Assembly (NCBI GenBank): GCA_026874595.1
Contig: CM049319.1
Span: forward strand, 39,811,473-39,875,472
Source of the DNA: Sipunculus nudus
Taxonomy: Eukaryota > Annelida > Sipuncula > Golfingiida > Sipunculidae
Length of the DNA: 64,000 nt
Direction of reading: 5' to 3'
Part shown: positions 34,191 through 46,032 of the stretch, one piece after another
How positions within the stretch are numbered: position 1 is the first letter of the stretch
Layout of the letters: each line of letters begins with the position of its first letter
The notes under the pieces: generated by a model
Database searches by the model: none
Seen by the model: the letters and a program-made list of their open reading frames with translations, nothing else
Told to the model about the DNA's origin: nothing
Position numbers and translations under genes: made by a program

Positions 34191-36647
34191 AGCGAACCTG
34201 TGAGCTTATGCGATGGCGCAGCGTCGTCCGTCCGCCGTCAGCCGTCCGCCGTCCAGGGCTGGCTTTCCGCCGTCCATGGCTGTAAGTCAGAAACTGTCGG
34301 AGCTAGCAGCTCCAAATTACATGTAAAAATTCGTCACATGTGAAACTTGGTGCCCTGGAGCTTATTATTGGGTATCTGCATTAATTTAGATTTTATAGAG
34401 AAAAAGCTTAAAAACCTTTAAAAATCTTCTTCTCTGAAACTATCCATTGTCCAATATTTCACAAAAATGATCCCTGGAACAATCTCTCTCAAGTTTGTTC
34501 GAATGGTTCCAGTTCGGAGATTTTTGGCCAAGTTACAGGAGGTTGAACTTAGTCATCTGTCCAAAAAAGCAAACTAAAATTAAAAAATCTCAAAAACGGC
34601 TGGAGCTATAATGACCAAATTTTATATCAATGTTTGTCACATATGTCATATCTGATTTTGAGGTATTGGTGGCGCCACCTACATTGATGTGTTTTTTACA
34701 AGCAAAAACGTAATTTTAAACTCTTCTAGCTTATACACTGATTTATGATGAAACTGTTCAGCTGATATTAGTTTAAACTTTAAAAGAATTATTCTATGGT
34801 AGGGTTCTGCCAGTTTTATATGAATAGATTGGGTAAATACAGTTTTAAAAAAGGATTGTAGCTAATTTAAAAAGGCTTTCTGTATTTGAAAACAGATTTG
34901 ACTTCATACTGAGTTTCAGCAGCCAAGTAAAATTCACTCAGTACAAACAGGTGGGGTCCAGACATCACCATGGCAACTGACCTGGCTCGGGGGGGGGGGT
35001 GTCTAGACAATGTGTCTAGACGTCTAGACACAGCGTCTAGACGTCTGGACACATTGTTTAGAAGCAGAATTCCCAGATTATTGGAACTGTATCTTTCAAC
35101 TGTTTGAAAAAACTTGGTTTGCATTTTAAGCGAATCGGTTTATCATCAGGTCACATGTGAACTGCTGCACCCTTATTTTTGGTTGACCTCTGACCTTTCC
35201 TTGCTGCCCAGCGTCCATTTGTGCGTCTGTTTCCACACATAAACCCACATATCTCGGGAACCGTTTGACCGATCAGGCTAAAAATTTGCACAAATGTAGC
35301 CCTTTGATAGCTTTATAACATGCACTAAAAATGGTGGCGCCACCTGCAACCATTTTTGTACAGCGTCCATCTGTTCATCTGCCTTTTGATAATATTACTC
35401 ATATCTCTGCAGTGGTTTGACTTATCCACCTGAAATTTTGCAGGTTTATACATCCTGGACAACTTTCTCGATTTATATCAGGTGGCGCCACCTACATTCG
35501 CATTTACTCTGCAGACATCTAAGCTCATATCTCGGGAACCGTTTGACCGATTGAGCCAAAATTTTGCATGTGTATAGATCTTACATAGCTCTTCATCATA
35601 GGCAAAACTGGTGGCGCCAACTGCAACCATTAATGCACAGCGTCAATCTGTTCATCTGCCTTTGGATAAAATCACTCATATCTCAGCAGTGGTTTGACTT
35701 ATCCACCTGAAATTTTGCAGGTTTATACATCATGGACAGCATTTTCGATTTTATGACAGGTGGCGCCACCTACATTCACATTTACTCTGCAGACATCCAA
35801 GCTCATATCTCGGGAACCGTTTGACTGATTAGGCCAAAATTTTGCATGTGTATAGATCTCACATAGCTCTTCATCATAGGCAAAACTGGTGACGCCACCT
35901 GCAACCATTTATGCACAGCGTCCATCTGTTCATCTGCTTGGGATAAAATCACTCATATCTCAGCAGTGGTTTGACTAATCCACATGAAACTTTGCAGGTT
36001 TATACTTCCTGGACAGCTTTCTCGATTTTATGACAGGTGGCGCCACCTACATTCACGTTTACTCTGTAGACATCCAAGCTCATATCTCGGGAACCGTTTG
36101 ACCGATTGGGCCAAAATTTTGCTTTTGTATATAGATCTCACATAGCTCTTCATCATAGACAAAACTGGTGGCGCCACCTGCAACCGCTTATGCACAGCAT
36201 AAATCTGTTGATCTGCCTTGGGATAAAATCACTCATATCTCAGCAGTGGTTTGACTTATCCACCTGAAATTTTGCAGGTTTATACATCCTGGACAATTTT
36301 CTTGATTATATGACAGGTGGCACCACCTACATTCACGTTTAAGCTGCAGACATCCATGCTAATATGCAACACACCACGCTCTATTCCCCTTGCCACTTAA
36401 TCCATGCCTTACTTCACCCGTCCCACTCTGATTTATGCGGATACACATAGTCGCTTGTTGACTACCCATATTCTGGTTTTAAAATGTCCCAGTCTGAAAC
36501 TTGCAGTTCAGAAACGTCCGTTTTGCTGAAATCATAATGACTAAGGTAGATATGCAGGACTTAGGAGGATCAATATTAAATTTTAAAAATAAACCTCCAT
36601 TCATACTCCTAAACTTTGCACGGGTTCGCATTAGGCCTGTAGGCCTT
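34191..36647. mobile_element. Element interrupting the satellite
   Basis: Satellite units stop after TTTTTTATT at 34190 and resume with TTTTCAATTAT at about 36648. The ends are imperfectly inverted: AGCGAACCTGTG at 34191, and CACGGGTTCGCAT near 36619. A GTCCGTCCGCCGTC-rich head (34225-34280) is followed by non-coding DNA and a 278-bp tandem repeat. No transposase motif is found. The short open frames (34158-34343, 34867-35124, 35723-35908) are not supported. Confidence 0.55.
35361..36330. repeat. 278-bp tandem repeat with TGGCGCCA palindromes
   Basis: About 3.5 units begin CAGCGTCCATCTGTTCATCT at about 35361, 35638, 35916 and 36194. Each contains GGTGGCGCCACCT twice, CATATCTCGGGAACCGTTTG and CAGTGGTTTGACTTATCCAC. 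GGTGGCGCCACC is a perfect palindrome. A less similar partial unit precedes the array (35210-35360). Confidence 0.85.
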
Positions 36648-38520
36648 GTTTTCAATTATACAATAAATATAATAATTAGTAAAGAGAAAATAGTTCTACA
36701 GCAACAGCCTTCTCTCAAAAAACAAACGCAGATGTTATAACTAAAACCGTGCTGAAATATATCGGTGGAAGCATGCACTAAATCGAGTTAACCCATAACA
36801 TACCCCCTAATGCTATGACATGCCTGATGCTATGACATCGACAGGCCTCTCACTTCTACATTACATGAATCCTTAACATCATTGCATCCGTCCGTATACA
36901 CCCAAAATTAACCTCGTCGACGTAGGCCAGATTCTATACTCGCTTCTAATGTAAAACTCGTATTGAATCATTATATATAAAACCATATTTTTATTTTCAA
37001 TTATAAAATAAATATAATAATTAGTAAAGAGAAAATACTAGTAGTTCTACAGCAACAGCCTTCTCTCAAAAAACAAACGCAGATGTTATAACTAAAACCG
37101 TGCTGAAATATATCGGTGGAAGCATGCACTAAATCGAGTTAACCCATAACATACCCCCTAATATGCTATGACATGCCTGATGATATGACATCGACAGGCC
37201 TCTCACTTCTACATTACATGAATCCTTAACATCATTGCATCCGTCCGTATACACCCATAATTAACCTCGTCGACGAAGGCCAGATTGTAGACACGCTTCT
37301 TATGTAAAACTCGTATTGAATCATTATATATAAAACCATATTTTTTATTTTCAATTATAAAATAAATATAATAATTAGTAAAGAGAAAATAGTTCTACAG
37401 CAACAGCCTTCTCTCAAAAAACAAACGCAGATGTTATAACTAAAACCGTGCTGAAATATATCGGTGGAAGCATGCACTAAATCGAGTTAACCCATAACAT
37501 ACCCCCTAATGCTATGACATGCCTGATGCTATGACATCGACCGGCTTCTCACCTCTACATTACATGAATCCTTAACATCATTGCATCCATCCGTATACAC
37601 CCATAATTAACCTCGTCGACGTAGGCCAGATTCTATACTCACTTCTTATGTAAAACTCGTATTGAATCATGATAAATAAAACCATATTTTTTATTTTCAA
37701 TTATAAAATAAATATAATAATTAGTAAAGAGAAAATAGTTCTACAGCAACAGCCTTCTCTCAAAAAACAAACGCAGATGTTATAACTAAAACCGTGCTGA
37801 AATATATCGGTGGAAGCATGCACTAAATCGAGTTAACCCATAACATATCCCCTAATGCTATGACATGCCTGATGCTATGACATCGACAGGCCTCTCACTT
37901 CTACATTACATGAATCCTTAACATCATTGCATCCGTCCGTATACACCCATCATTAACCTCGTCGACGTAGGCCAGATTCTATACTCACTTCTTATGTAAA
38001 ACTCGTATTGAATCATTATATATAAAACCATATTTTTATTTTCAATTATAAAATAAATATAATAATTAGTAAAGAGAAAATAGTTCTACAGCAACAGCCT
38101 TCTCTCAAAAAACAAACGCAGATGTTATAACTAAAACCGTACTGAAATATATCGGTGGAAGCATGCACTAAATCGAGTTAACCCATAACATACCCCCTAA
38201 TGCTATGACATGCCTGATGCTATGACATCGACCGGCTTCTCACTTCTACATTACATGAATCCTTAACATCATTGCATCCATCCGTATACACCCATAATTA
38301 ACCTCGTCGACGTAGGCCAGATTCTATACTCACTTCTTATGTAAAACTCGTATTGAATCATTATATATAAAACCATATTTTTTATTTTCAATTATAAAAT
38401 AAATATAATAATTAGTAAAGAGAAAGTAGTTCTACAGCAACAGCCTTCTCTCAAAAAACAAACGCAGATGTTATAACTAAAACCGTGCTGAAATATATCG
38501 GTGGATGCATGCACTAAATC
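36648..38520. repeat. Satellite of about 347 bp, second block
   Basis: It is the same satellite as 32613-34190, with unit starts at about 36812, 37166, 37511, 37858 and 38202. It ends inside a unit at TGCACTAAATCC, next to the second foldback copy. Confidence 0.9.
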
Positions 38521-38538
38521 CCTAAAACCCTAAAAAAA

Positions 38539-39511
38539 GGGTAATCGTGCAATATAACGGACCCATATTTCATGGTCTCACAAAAAAGTGTGACCACATT
38601 TCAATGAAAAAAAACTGTTTCATGTAAAAGTTGAAGATCCGGCGCATCTAATGATACAATATTTTTGTATGTTCGATATAAATATATTTTGCTTCAAACT
38701 GTCGAAAAAGGGTAGTTTGCTGAAAATACCCAAAATGACGTCGTGTCAAAGACGTTCTTAGCCGACGTCATGAATCCACAGTACTGTACATGCATACCAT
38801 GTTAAACAAAAGGATGATGTCTAACAAAAATTAAAGTCAATATATCTTTTTATGCATAGATAGAGAGACAATTTTACCTCTAAATATCCATATTTCCCAA
38901 GATTTAATAAAAGTTGACGACGTCGTGCCGCCAAAAACATAAACATGCAACTGTCGTATGTGAATGTATTCGACTGATCACGTTAACTCTTGCTCTATTC
39001 AGCTTGGTCTCTATGTACGTTTTATATGTCAAATAAATATAAATTGTGTAATAAACAGTCATTTTTGTGGACAGAGTATAAAGACTACATTTTAGACATG
39101 TTATTTTATCTTATTTATTTTTTTTTTGTCCTGTTAGACTATGTAAGGACAATCAGATGGGAACATCCCCTCCCCATGAGTAACAGACCGGTAGCCCTTA
39201 AAATCGAGACGAACGCGGGAGAAACACGGGACCATGTTGGGCATATCATCCATATGTGACCACATTTTATAATATTATGTATATAATACAAACTTATATG
39301 GCTGGTCGAATAAAATGTGGTCACACCTTATTTTTTGTTAATATTTATTGGTAATAAATGTGGTCACGCCATATGTGACCATATTTTATAATATTATATA
39401 TATAATACAAACATATATGGCTGTTCAAATAAAATGTGGTCACACCTTATTTTTGTTAATATTTATTGTAAAAAATGTGGTCACACCATGTGACCACATT
39501 TTATAATATAT

Positions 39512-39562
<51 letters not shown>

Positions 39563-40231
39563 CAAACTTATATGGCTTGTCAAATAAAATGTGGTCATAC
39601 CTTATTTTTGTTAATAATTATTGGTAAAAAATGTGGTCACACCTTATGTGACCACATTTTATAATATTCTATATATTCTATTATTTTTGTCAATATTTAT
39701 TGTAAAAAATGTGGTCACACCATATGTGACCACATTCTAAAATATTATATATTTATTACAAACTTATATGGCTTGTCAAATAAAATGTGGTCACACCTTA
39801 TTTTTGTTAATATTTATTGTAAAAAATGTGGTTACACCATATGTGACCACATTCTAAAATATTATATATTTATTACAAACTTATATGGCTTGTCAAATAA
39901 AATGTGGTCACACCTTATTTTTGTTAATATTTATTGTAAAAAATGTGGTCACACCATGTGACCACATTTTATAATATATTAAATATATATATATATATAT
40001 ATAAAATACAAACTCATATGGCTTGTCAAATAAAATGTGGTCATACCTTATTTTTGTTAATAATTATTGGTAAAAAATGTGGTCACGCCTTATGTGACCA
40101 CATTTTATAATATTCTATATATAATACAAACTTATTAGGCTGGTCAAATAAAATGTGGTCAGACCTTATTTTTGTCAATTTTCTTTGGTGAAAAATGTGG
40201 TCACACTATGTGACCACATTTTATAATATAT

Positions 40232-40275
<44 letters not shown>

Positions 40276-40643
40276 ATACAAACTTATATGGCTTGTCAAA
40301 TAAAATGTGGTCACACCTAATTTTTGTTAATATTTATTGTAAAAAATGTGGTCACACCATGTGACCAGATTTTATAATATATTAAATATATATATATATA
40401 TATATATATATAATACAAACGTATATGGCTTGTCAAATAAAATGTGGTCATACCTTATTTTTGTTAATAATTATTGGTGAAAAATGTGGTCACACCATAT
40501 GTGACCACATTTTATAATATTCTATTTATATACAAACTTATATGGCTGGTCAAATAAAATGTGGTCACACCTTATTTTTGTTAATATTTATTGGTAATAA
40601 ATGTGGTCACCCCATATGTTACAACATTTTATAATATTATATA
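38539..40643. mobile_element. Foldback element, copy 2, left part
   Basis: It starts GGGTAATCGTGCAATATAAC and matches the reverse complement of the right end of copy 1, so this copy is in the opposite orientation. After the arm (to about 39240) comes the TGTGACCACA palindrome array with (TA)n (39508-39556 and others). It stops at 40643, where the retrotransposon begins, and resumes at 47324. Confidence 0.85.
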
Positions 40644-41779
40644 TGTCACCAGACAATAGGTGACAATATGTACGGTGTTTTGTATCATAGTTTAACGAAG
40701 TCTGTTCTCTATTAATATTGACGTGAAGCGTCATCCTAAAGCGTTGAAAGGTCTTGATTGTATATATTCTTGTATGAAATCCCATCGGCTATCAGCTGAT
40801 TTATCCGTGTCACGCATCGTGTGTATTATTATTATGTGGTATGTGGGTCGCCATGGTGACGCTAACAGTCAAACTAGGTCACATATATCCTTATATGGGA
40901 CACTTGAGAAATAAGCCAATCAGAGAACCGGATCGCCGTATTGTGACGACGATTGTGACGTCAGAGTTCAGGGAGAGACGCTGGAAGCTGCCTTCAGTTG
41001 GGTCTTGAAGCTTGAGGTGGCAGCACGCACGCACGGGAATAGGAACATTGAAACGCCAGGAACGGCATAGAAGCAAGCTTCTTCATGAGGCAAGGACCCA
41101 GCTCATGAGAACTCAGCCGTGCTGCCGACAGAGCTTCGTATTGGCGATAAAGTGAGAGAGCGCGCTCGTCACCTGCCGGCCTAGTTCAGCTTGACCTAGA
41201 TACATAACCGCCGTAAGCCGTGAAACCGTTGCTACAAGAGCAAGGTCAAGGACTCTAAGCTCTGCGTAAACAAAGAGCGCTATTGCATTCAAGTGAACGT
41301 AAACCTACCCGGGTCGCTGACAAGCAAGATCAGCTGAAGATCGCTAAACTCAGAAAGACTAGAGCTATATGGTGCTAACCATACGCTAGATTCTACATAA
41401 AACAGTAACCAGAGATCTCTGAAGGAACTGGACTTTATGGTTTTTTTATACAAACCATGGACTCAGTAATTATCCAGTAATTTTAATGTGAAGAACTGTC
41501 GTATTGACACATCAACGCACACACTCACATTTGTGTCTCTGTAAGTATTGTCTTGAATTATATTTGTGAATTTAACCTGATGTCTCATAGTTTCTATTGA
41601 TCTGGGTGTATGATTGTCTGGTATTTTAATACACGTCCTTAAAAGAACCTGGAAATGTCACCTGTAGTGACCGGGATCTAATTTCTTGATAAGTGAAATC
41701 AAGTGGCGAGCGTAAACCCATCGTATGGTTTTATAGGATATATCCGTTGTAAAGTTTTCACGTTAAGTTAGGGGTGACA
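40644..41779 (+). repeat. 5' LTR
   Basis: 1136 bp, TGTCACC...GGGTGACA. A compact promoter-like cluster lies at 40889-40963 (see the regulatory entry), and a splice-donor-like CTGTAAGTATT at 41540. Open frames on both strands near 40588-41076 occur identically in the 3' LTR and are not genes. Confidence 0.9.
40889..40963 (+). promoter_or_regulatory. CArG box, CCAAT box and CRE cluster in the LTR
   Basis: CCTTATATGG (40889-40898) fits the SRF CArG consensus CC(A/T)6GG. GCCAATCAG (40915-40923) is a CCAAT box. TGACGTCA (40956-40963) is the palindromic CREB/ATF site. All three recur at +5544 in the 3' LTR. Factor binding is inferred from motif matches only. Confidence 0.6.
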
Positions 41780-41783
41780 TTGT

Positions 41784-41800
41784 ATGGCGAGCGTGCCAGG
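41784..41800 (+). other. Putative primer-binding site
   Basis: TGGCGAGCGTGCCAGGA starts four bases after the end of the 5' LTR. The TGG start is complementary to a tRNA CCA end. I cannot identify the tRNA. Confidence 0.6.
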
Positions 41801-41811
41801 ATATAATTAGC

Positions 41812-41815
<4 letters not shown>

Positions 41816-41844
<29 letters not shown>
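41816..41844 (+). repeat. A29 tract in the leader
   Basis: 29 consecutive A, followed by CTGGCTAATTAC. It may be unstable in length. Confidence 0.95.
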
Positions 41845-41846
<2 letters not shown>

Positions 41847-42246
41847 GGCTAATTACAGTAAGTTTCAGAAGTTTTGAACTGAGAAAACAGCACTGAAACC
41901 AGACATTCATATACTCAAACTAGAGTTGATCTGAATTAATAATTGGATATGACACCAAACTGATGTTATAGTGTATACTTGCTCAATGAAATTACCCCAC
42001 TGTTAGGAGTTAATATTTATTCAGTGAAAATATTACCTGAAGCACAACATTGTTTCAGGATTAGCATATACCTTGAAGATTTGGCTAGAACACATGCATG
42101 TTTTGTGAGTAATGCTAGTTCAGTGATACCTGAACATCATTACTGGTTTGATATAAACCCAGATTAGAGTGAACATTTTTGATGTTGTTAGATACGCCCT
42201 GGTATAATTTTTCCTACACTGGTTTGTGATTGGTCACGTGGTAGGG

Positions 42247-42263
42247 TCTCTTTACAGGTAAGT
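42247..42263 (+). promoter_or_regulatory. Recursive-splice-like site in the leader
   Basis: TCTCTTTACAG is followed directly by GTAAGT, an acceptor joined to a donor with no exon between. A donor-like GTAAGTATT lies upstream in the LTR (41541), and an acceptor-like GGCTTTAACAG ends at 42453 before the gag ATG. Splicing is inference from motifs. Confidence 0.4.
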
Positions 42264-42522
42264 TTACCCCTCCCGATTGGCATGGTAATCATAGATGCAT
42301 GGTGTTTATTGATATCTTGATATCCATCCGTCCATCCGTCTGACCCTTCGTCCGACCTTCCGTCCGTCCGTCCGTATAAGTAGATTTTGATGCGTAGAGC
42401 TACCGTAGTGTAATTGTACGGATACCGCCGGTTCGTTAGGTTGGCTTTAACAGTACGTATTTACGGATTTTTAAGAGCGGATATTACTAGATACTGGAAT
42501 CTTACTAGGTTAGAGCGTTACC

Positions 42523-45429
42523 ATGGAGACGTTAGAGTCACTTGTTAGATGCGGACAGGCCTTGGGACATAAGGACCAGGCTTTACAAGATTATGTTGAG
42601 GCTAGACGGCGTGCGGATGAGGAACGTGAGGAAAGAGCTAGGCAGCGGGAATTAGAGCGCGAGCGAGAGGCTAGAGCCCACGAATTAGAGGTTCTAAGGT
42701 TGAAGTCTGACTCGGGGGTTAAAGAAGAGAGAAGTAGGGATGTATTCCCGAAAATCCAGCTTCCACCTTTTGATGAGGCTCACGATCAGCTAGATGCGTT
42801 TCTTGAGCGATTTGAACGATTAGCTGTATGTCAAGGCTATGATAGGGAGAATTGGGCGTTACACCTGAGTCCGTTACTGCGGGGTAAGGCGCTAGGGACT
42901 TACACACAGTTATCGGTTAGTGAGGCCATGGATTACGATAAGTTAAAGATAGCCTTGTTAAAGCGATACCAAATGACCGAAGAGGGTTATCGACACAAGT
43001 TTCGGACTTGTAGGCCTGAGCGAGGCGAAACGCCGAGTCAGTTTGCGGTGAGACTGAGTGGATACCTAGACCATTGGATAGGGATGGCAGGGGTCGGAGG
43101 TGACTACGACGGGGTAGTTAACCTGTTGATGTGTGAGCAGTTCGTAAACTGCTGTAGTAGGGATCTCTCTATGTTTTTGAAAGAGAGACGGTGTCGTGAC
43201 TTTGATAGTATGGTAGACTTAGCCGAGAGTTATACGGAGGCTCACGGTGTACACAGCCTTACAGCAGGTCCTCGTTATGGCAATAATGTGCCGCGTCCAG
43301 CGCAACCGGTATCTCAGCCTAGAGAGAAGCGAGAGGTTGAGCGCAGTCCGGGCGGTCAGACATTTAAGCCATCAGGAGGCATCAGATGTTATTTATGTAA
43401 TGAACTGGGACATAAGGCGCGGGAATGTAAGACTAGTGCCCGGTCGAGGCCTAGGTCTTCCCCTCAAGTAGGGCGTGCTGCTGGCGATCAGCAGAGGTAT
43501 AGGACTAATTTTAGCCCCCCGTATAACCCAAAACAGAAACCGGAGACTATGTCAATGGCAGTAGTCGAGGCGGAAACGGAGACAGTCGGTGCGGTGAAAC
43601 CGGAAGTAGAGAGTCCGAGTCAGTCGTTAGGATTTGCTGCCCAGACAGAAGGCGGAATCTCGTTACCTGTGTGTGAAGGGCTGGTGAATGGTAAGTCAGC
43701 GAGGGTGCTGCGGGATTCGGGATGTTCCTCGGCAGGAATACGTGGGTCGTACGTGGAGCCGAATCAGTTCACCGGACACCAGGTCGAGTGTAGGTTGTTC
43801 GACGGGTCTGTAAGACAATTTCCTACGGCTAGGATTAATGTGGACTGTGCGTACTTTGTCGGTACTATCGAGGCAATGGTGGTCGGGGATGCTGTATGTG
43901 ATTTAGCGCTAGGTAACGTAGCGGGAGCGCGTGATCCGTATGATCCGGACCCGACGTGGAAGTCTGAGCGGTCCTCAGGCATAGTGTGTGACGGTGTAGA
44001 GTCACAAAAGGAGGTGTCGTCCGCGGTGGAGACACGGAGCGCTGCACGAGAGAAACAGATACCGACGCGTAGCTTGAATGTTGCAAGCCCAGTTGCCGAT
44101 GTGAGTCCGGCCGAATTTTTGAAGGCGCAGGAGGAGGATGGGTCTTTAGCGCCGTATTGGAGGCTAGCTAGAGAGGCTAGAAATGATAGTCCATTTAGAA
44201 TTGAGGACGGATATTTAGTTCGGGTTGTGAGTGATAAACGGGGAGATCAAGATGGATCTCGAGTGGTGGTACCTCAGACGTTACGGTACGACGTAATGAG
44301 GATGGGCCACGAAGCGGTTATGGCGGGCCATCAGGGCATAAACAAAACGCACGACCGCGTGAGAACTCAGTTTTTCTGGAAAGGGATGTATAATGACATT
44401 GCTGAGTTTTGCAAGTCCTGTCCCATTTGCCAGAAAACCATACCGAAAGGCAAGGTGCCTGGAGCTACGTTAGGCCAGATGCCATTAATTGATGAGCCCT
44501 GGCGTAGAATTTCGATGGATCTGGTTGGGCCGATCCATCCAGCGTCTGAGAGAGGTCACAGGTATATTCTGACCGTTATGGATTATGCCACTAGATATCC
44601 GGAGGCTGTTGCTTTAAAGAACATAGATACAGTCTCTGTGGCTGATGCGCTAGTTGATATTTATGCGCGGTTAGGAGTGCCGTCAGAGGTGCTTACTGAC
44701 ATGGGAACACAATTTACGTCAGACCTCATGCGAGAAGTTAGCCGTGTTTTGTCTGTAAGACAGCTCACCACTACTCCTTACCATCCTATGTGCAACGGAA
44801 TGGTGGAGAGATTCAATGGAACGTTAAAGTTAATGTTGAAACGGATGTGCGAGGAAAGACCGCGAGATTGGGATCGGTACCTCAGCGCCGTGCTTTTTGT
44901 GTACCGAGAAGCGCCACATGAGAGCACAGGGTTCTCACCCTTTGAGTTGCTCTATGGTAGGATCGTTAGAGGACCGATGCGGATTCTAAGGGATCTGTGG
45001 ACCAAGCGAGATACTAGCGTCGAGACTAAAACCACGTACCAATACGTCCTGGACCTACAAGACAAACTAAGCGACACATATGCGTTAGCTAGAGAGGCGT
45101 TGAACAAATCAGCGAACAGACACAAACTGGTATATGATAGAGGTAAATGCACGCGCAGGTTTGAGGCCGGAGACGAAGTTTTGTTGTTACTCCCGACGGA
45201 GCGGAACAAATTAATGGTACAGTGGAAAGGCCCCTATACTATTGTAAACAGGGTTGGGGACTTAGACTATCGGATTAAGATTGGCGATAAGGTTAAAACC
45301 TTCCACGTGAATATGCTGAAACGGTACCATGCTAGAAACGAGCCCCAGCATATTCTGGCAGCGGTAGCCAAGGGCGCACCTGATTCTATACATGATCCTG
45401 ACGGTGTAGACGGGGAAACAGAGCACTGA
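42523..45429 (+). CDS. gag-pol: Gag-protease-integrase polyprotein, SCAN-like gag (968 codons)
   Basis: The start ATG has a strong context (ACCATGG). Residues about 25-65 are Glu/Arg-rich and probably coiled coil. About 74-190 is a helical, SCAN-like capsid region (FPKIQLPPF..LDAFLERFERL). A zinc knuckle is Cys289-Cys292-His297-Cys302. The protease motif is RDSG with Asp398. Integrase has His596, His603, Cys633 and Cys636 for zinc, then Asp666, Asp726 and Glu762, with exactly 35 residues between the last two (D,D-35-E). The C-terminus has a GPY-like WKGPYTIVNRVG block. The products would package RNA, cleave the polyprotein and insert the cDNA. The frame is intact, but the RT that should follow is mostly deleted, so the protein may work only in trans. 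Confidence 0.9.
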   Translation: METLESLVRCGQALGHKDQALQDYVEARRRADEEREERARQRELEREREARAHELEVLRLKSDSGVKEERSRDVFPKIQLPPFDEAHDQLDAFLERFERLAVCQGYDRENWALHLSPLLRGKALGTYTQLSVSEAMDYDKLKIALLKRYQMTEEGYRHKFRTCRPERGETPSQFAVRLSGYLDHWIGMAGVGGDYDGVVNLLMCEQFVNCCSRDLSMFLKERRCRDFDSMVDLAESYTEAHGVHSLTAGPRYGNNVPRPAQPVSQPREKREVERSPGGQTFKPSGGIRCYLCNELGHKARECKTSARSRPRSSPQVGRAAGDQQRYRTNFSPPYNPKQKPETMSMAVVEAETETVGAVKPEVESPSQSLGFAAQTEGGISLPVCEGLVNGKSARVLRDSGCSSAGIRGSYVEPNQFTGHQVECRLFDGSVRQFPTARINVDCAYFVGTIEAMVVGDAVCDLALGNVAGARDPYDPDPTWKSERSSGIVCDGVESQKEVSSAVETRSAAREKQIPTRSLNVASPVADVSPAEFLKAQEEDGSLAPYWRLAREARNDSPFRIEDGYLVRVVSDKRGDQDGSRVVVPQTLRYDVMRMGHEAVMAGHQGINKTHDRVRTQFFWKGMYNDIAEFCKSCPICQKTIPKGKVPGATLGQMPLIDEPWRRISMDLVGPIHPASERGHRYILTVMDYATRYPEAVALKNIDTVSVADALVDIYARLGVPSEVLTDMGTQFTSDLMREVSRVLSVRQLTTTPYHPMCNGMVERFNGTLKLMLKRMCEERPRDWDRYLSAVLFVYREAPHESTGFSPFELLYGRIVRGPMRILRDLWTKRDTSVETKTTYQYVLDLQDKLSDTYALAREALNKSANRHKLVYDRGKCTRRFEAGDEVLLLLPTERNKLMVQWKGPYTIVNRVGDLDYRIKIGDKVKTFHVNMLKRYHARNEPQHILAAVAKGAPDSIHDPDGVDGETEH

Positions 45430-45430
45430 T

Positions 45431-46032
45431 AGACCTAAGACAAAGAAGGCTTTGCGAGCATTCCTAGGTCTTACAGGGTACTATCGAAAATTCGTGCCAA
45501 ACTATGCGGAAATAGCGGTGCCCTTGACTGATCTAACGCGTAAAGGTCAACCTAACAAACTAGACTGGAAACCCGTACACAAGAACGCGTACTGTTCTCT
45601 AAAGGCTAAACTGTCAGACCCTCCCATACTGAAGCTACCTGATTTCAGTAAACGATTTTATTTGAAATGTGATGCATCTGATGTGGGTATTGGCTGTATC
45701 CTGATGCAAAGACACGAGGGGATCATGCACCCAGTAGCTTATGCCAGTCGTAAACTATTGCCCAGGGAGAGAAATTACTCCATTACACCATCGAGAAAGA
45801 GTCATTAGCAATTGTATGGTCTGTACAGAAATTTGAGATGTACCTGGCTTGTAGACCGTTCACCATTCAGACCGACCACAAACCATTAAAGTGTATTAGC
45901 AAATCAAAATGTGCTAATAAGAGAGTAATGAGATGGGCACTGGTTCTACAAGAGTTTAGATTTGATATTGAAGCAGTGTCAGGTAAACTAAACCATGGAC
46001 CTGATTTTCTTAGCAGACTGCCTGAGTGTTAG
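45431..46032 (+). pseudogene. pol: Truncated RT thumb and RNase H of the GMR1-type element
   Basis: Directly after the gag-integrase stop, a second frame begins at RPKTKKALRAFLGLTGYY, the RT thumb/connection region. RNase H follows with the catalytic CDASD, then an EKESLAIVW block and IQTDHKPL, ending GPDFLSRLPEC. A small insertion near 45778-45790 shifts the frame between RNYS and EKESLA. The RT fingers and palm, including YxDD, are absent, so a deletion joins the end of integrase to the RT thumb. The RNase H catalytic residues survive, but no RT activity is possible. Confidence 0.85.

Noticed and set aside
38519-38540. CCCTAAAACCCTAAA, telomere-like text
   Set aside because: Only two imperfect units at the junction of the satellite and the foldback element. 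The animal telomere repeat would be CCCTAA in long arrays.
40588-41076. Short frames in the LTR (MLLCRSWRF..., MGFHTRIY...)
   Set aside because: They lie wholly within or across the LTR and recur in the other LTR. No domain is seen.
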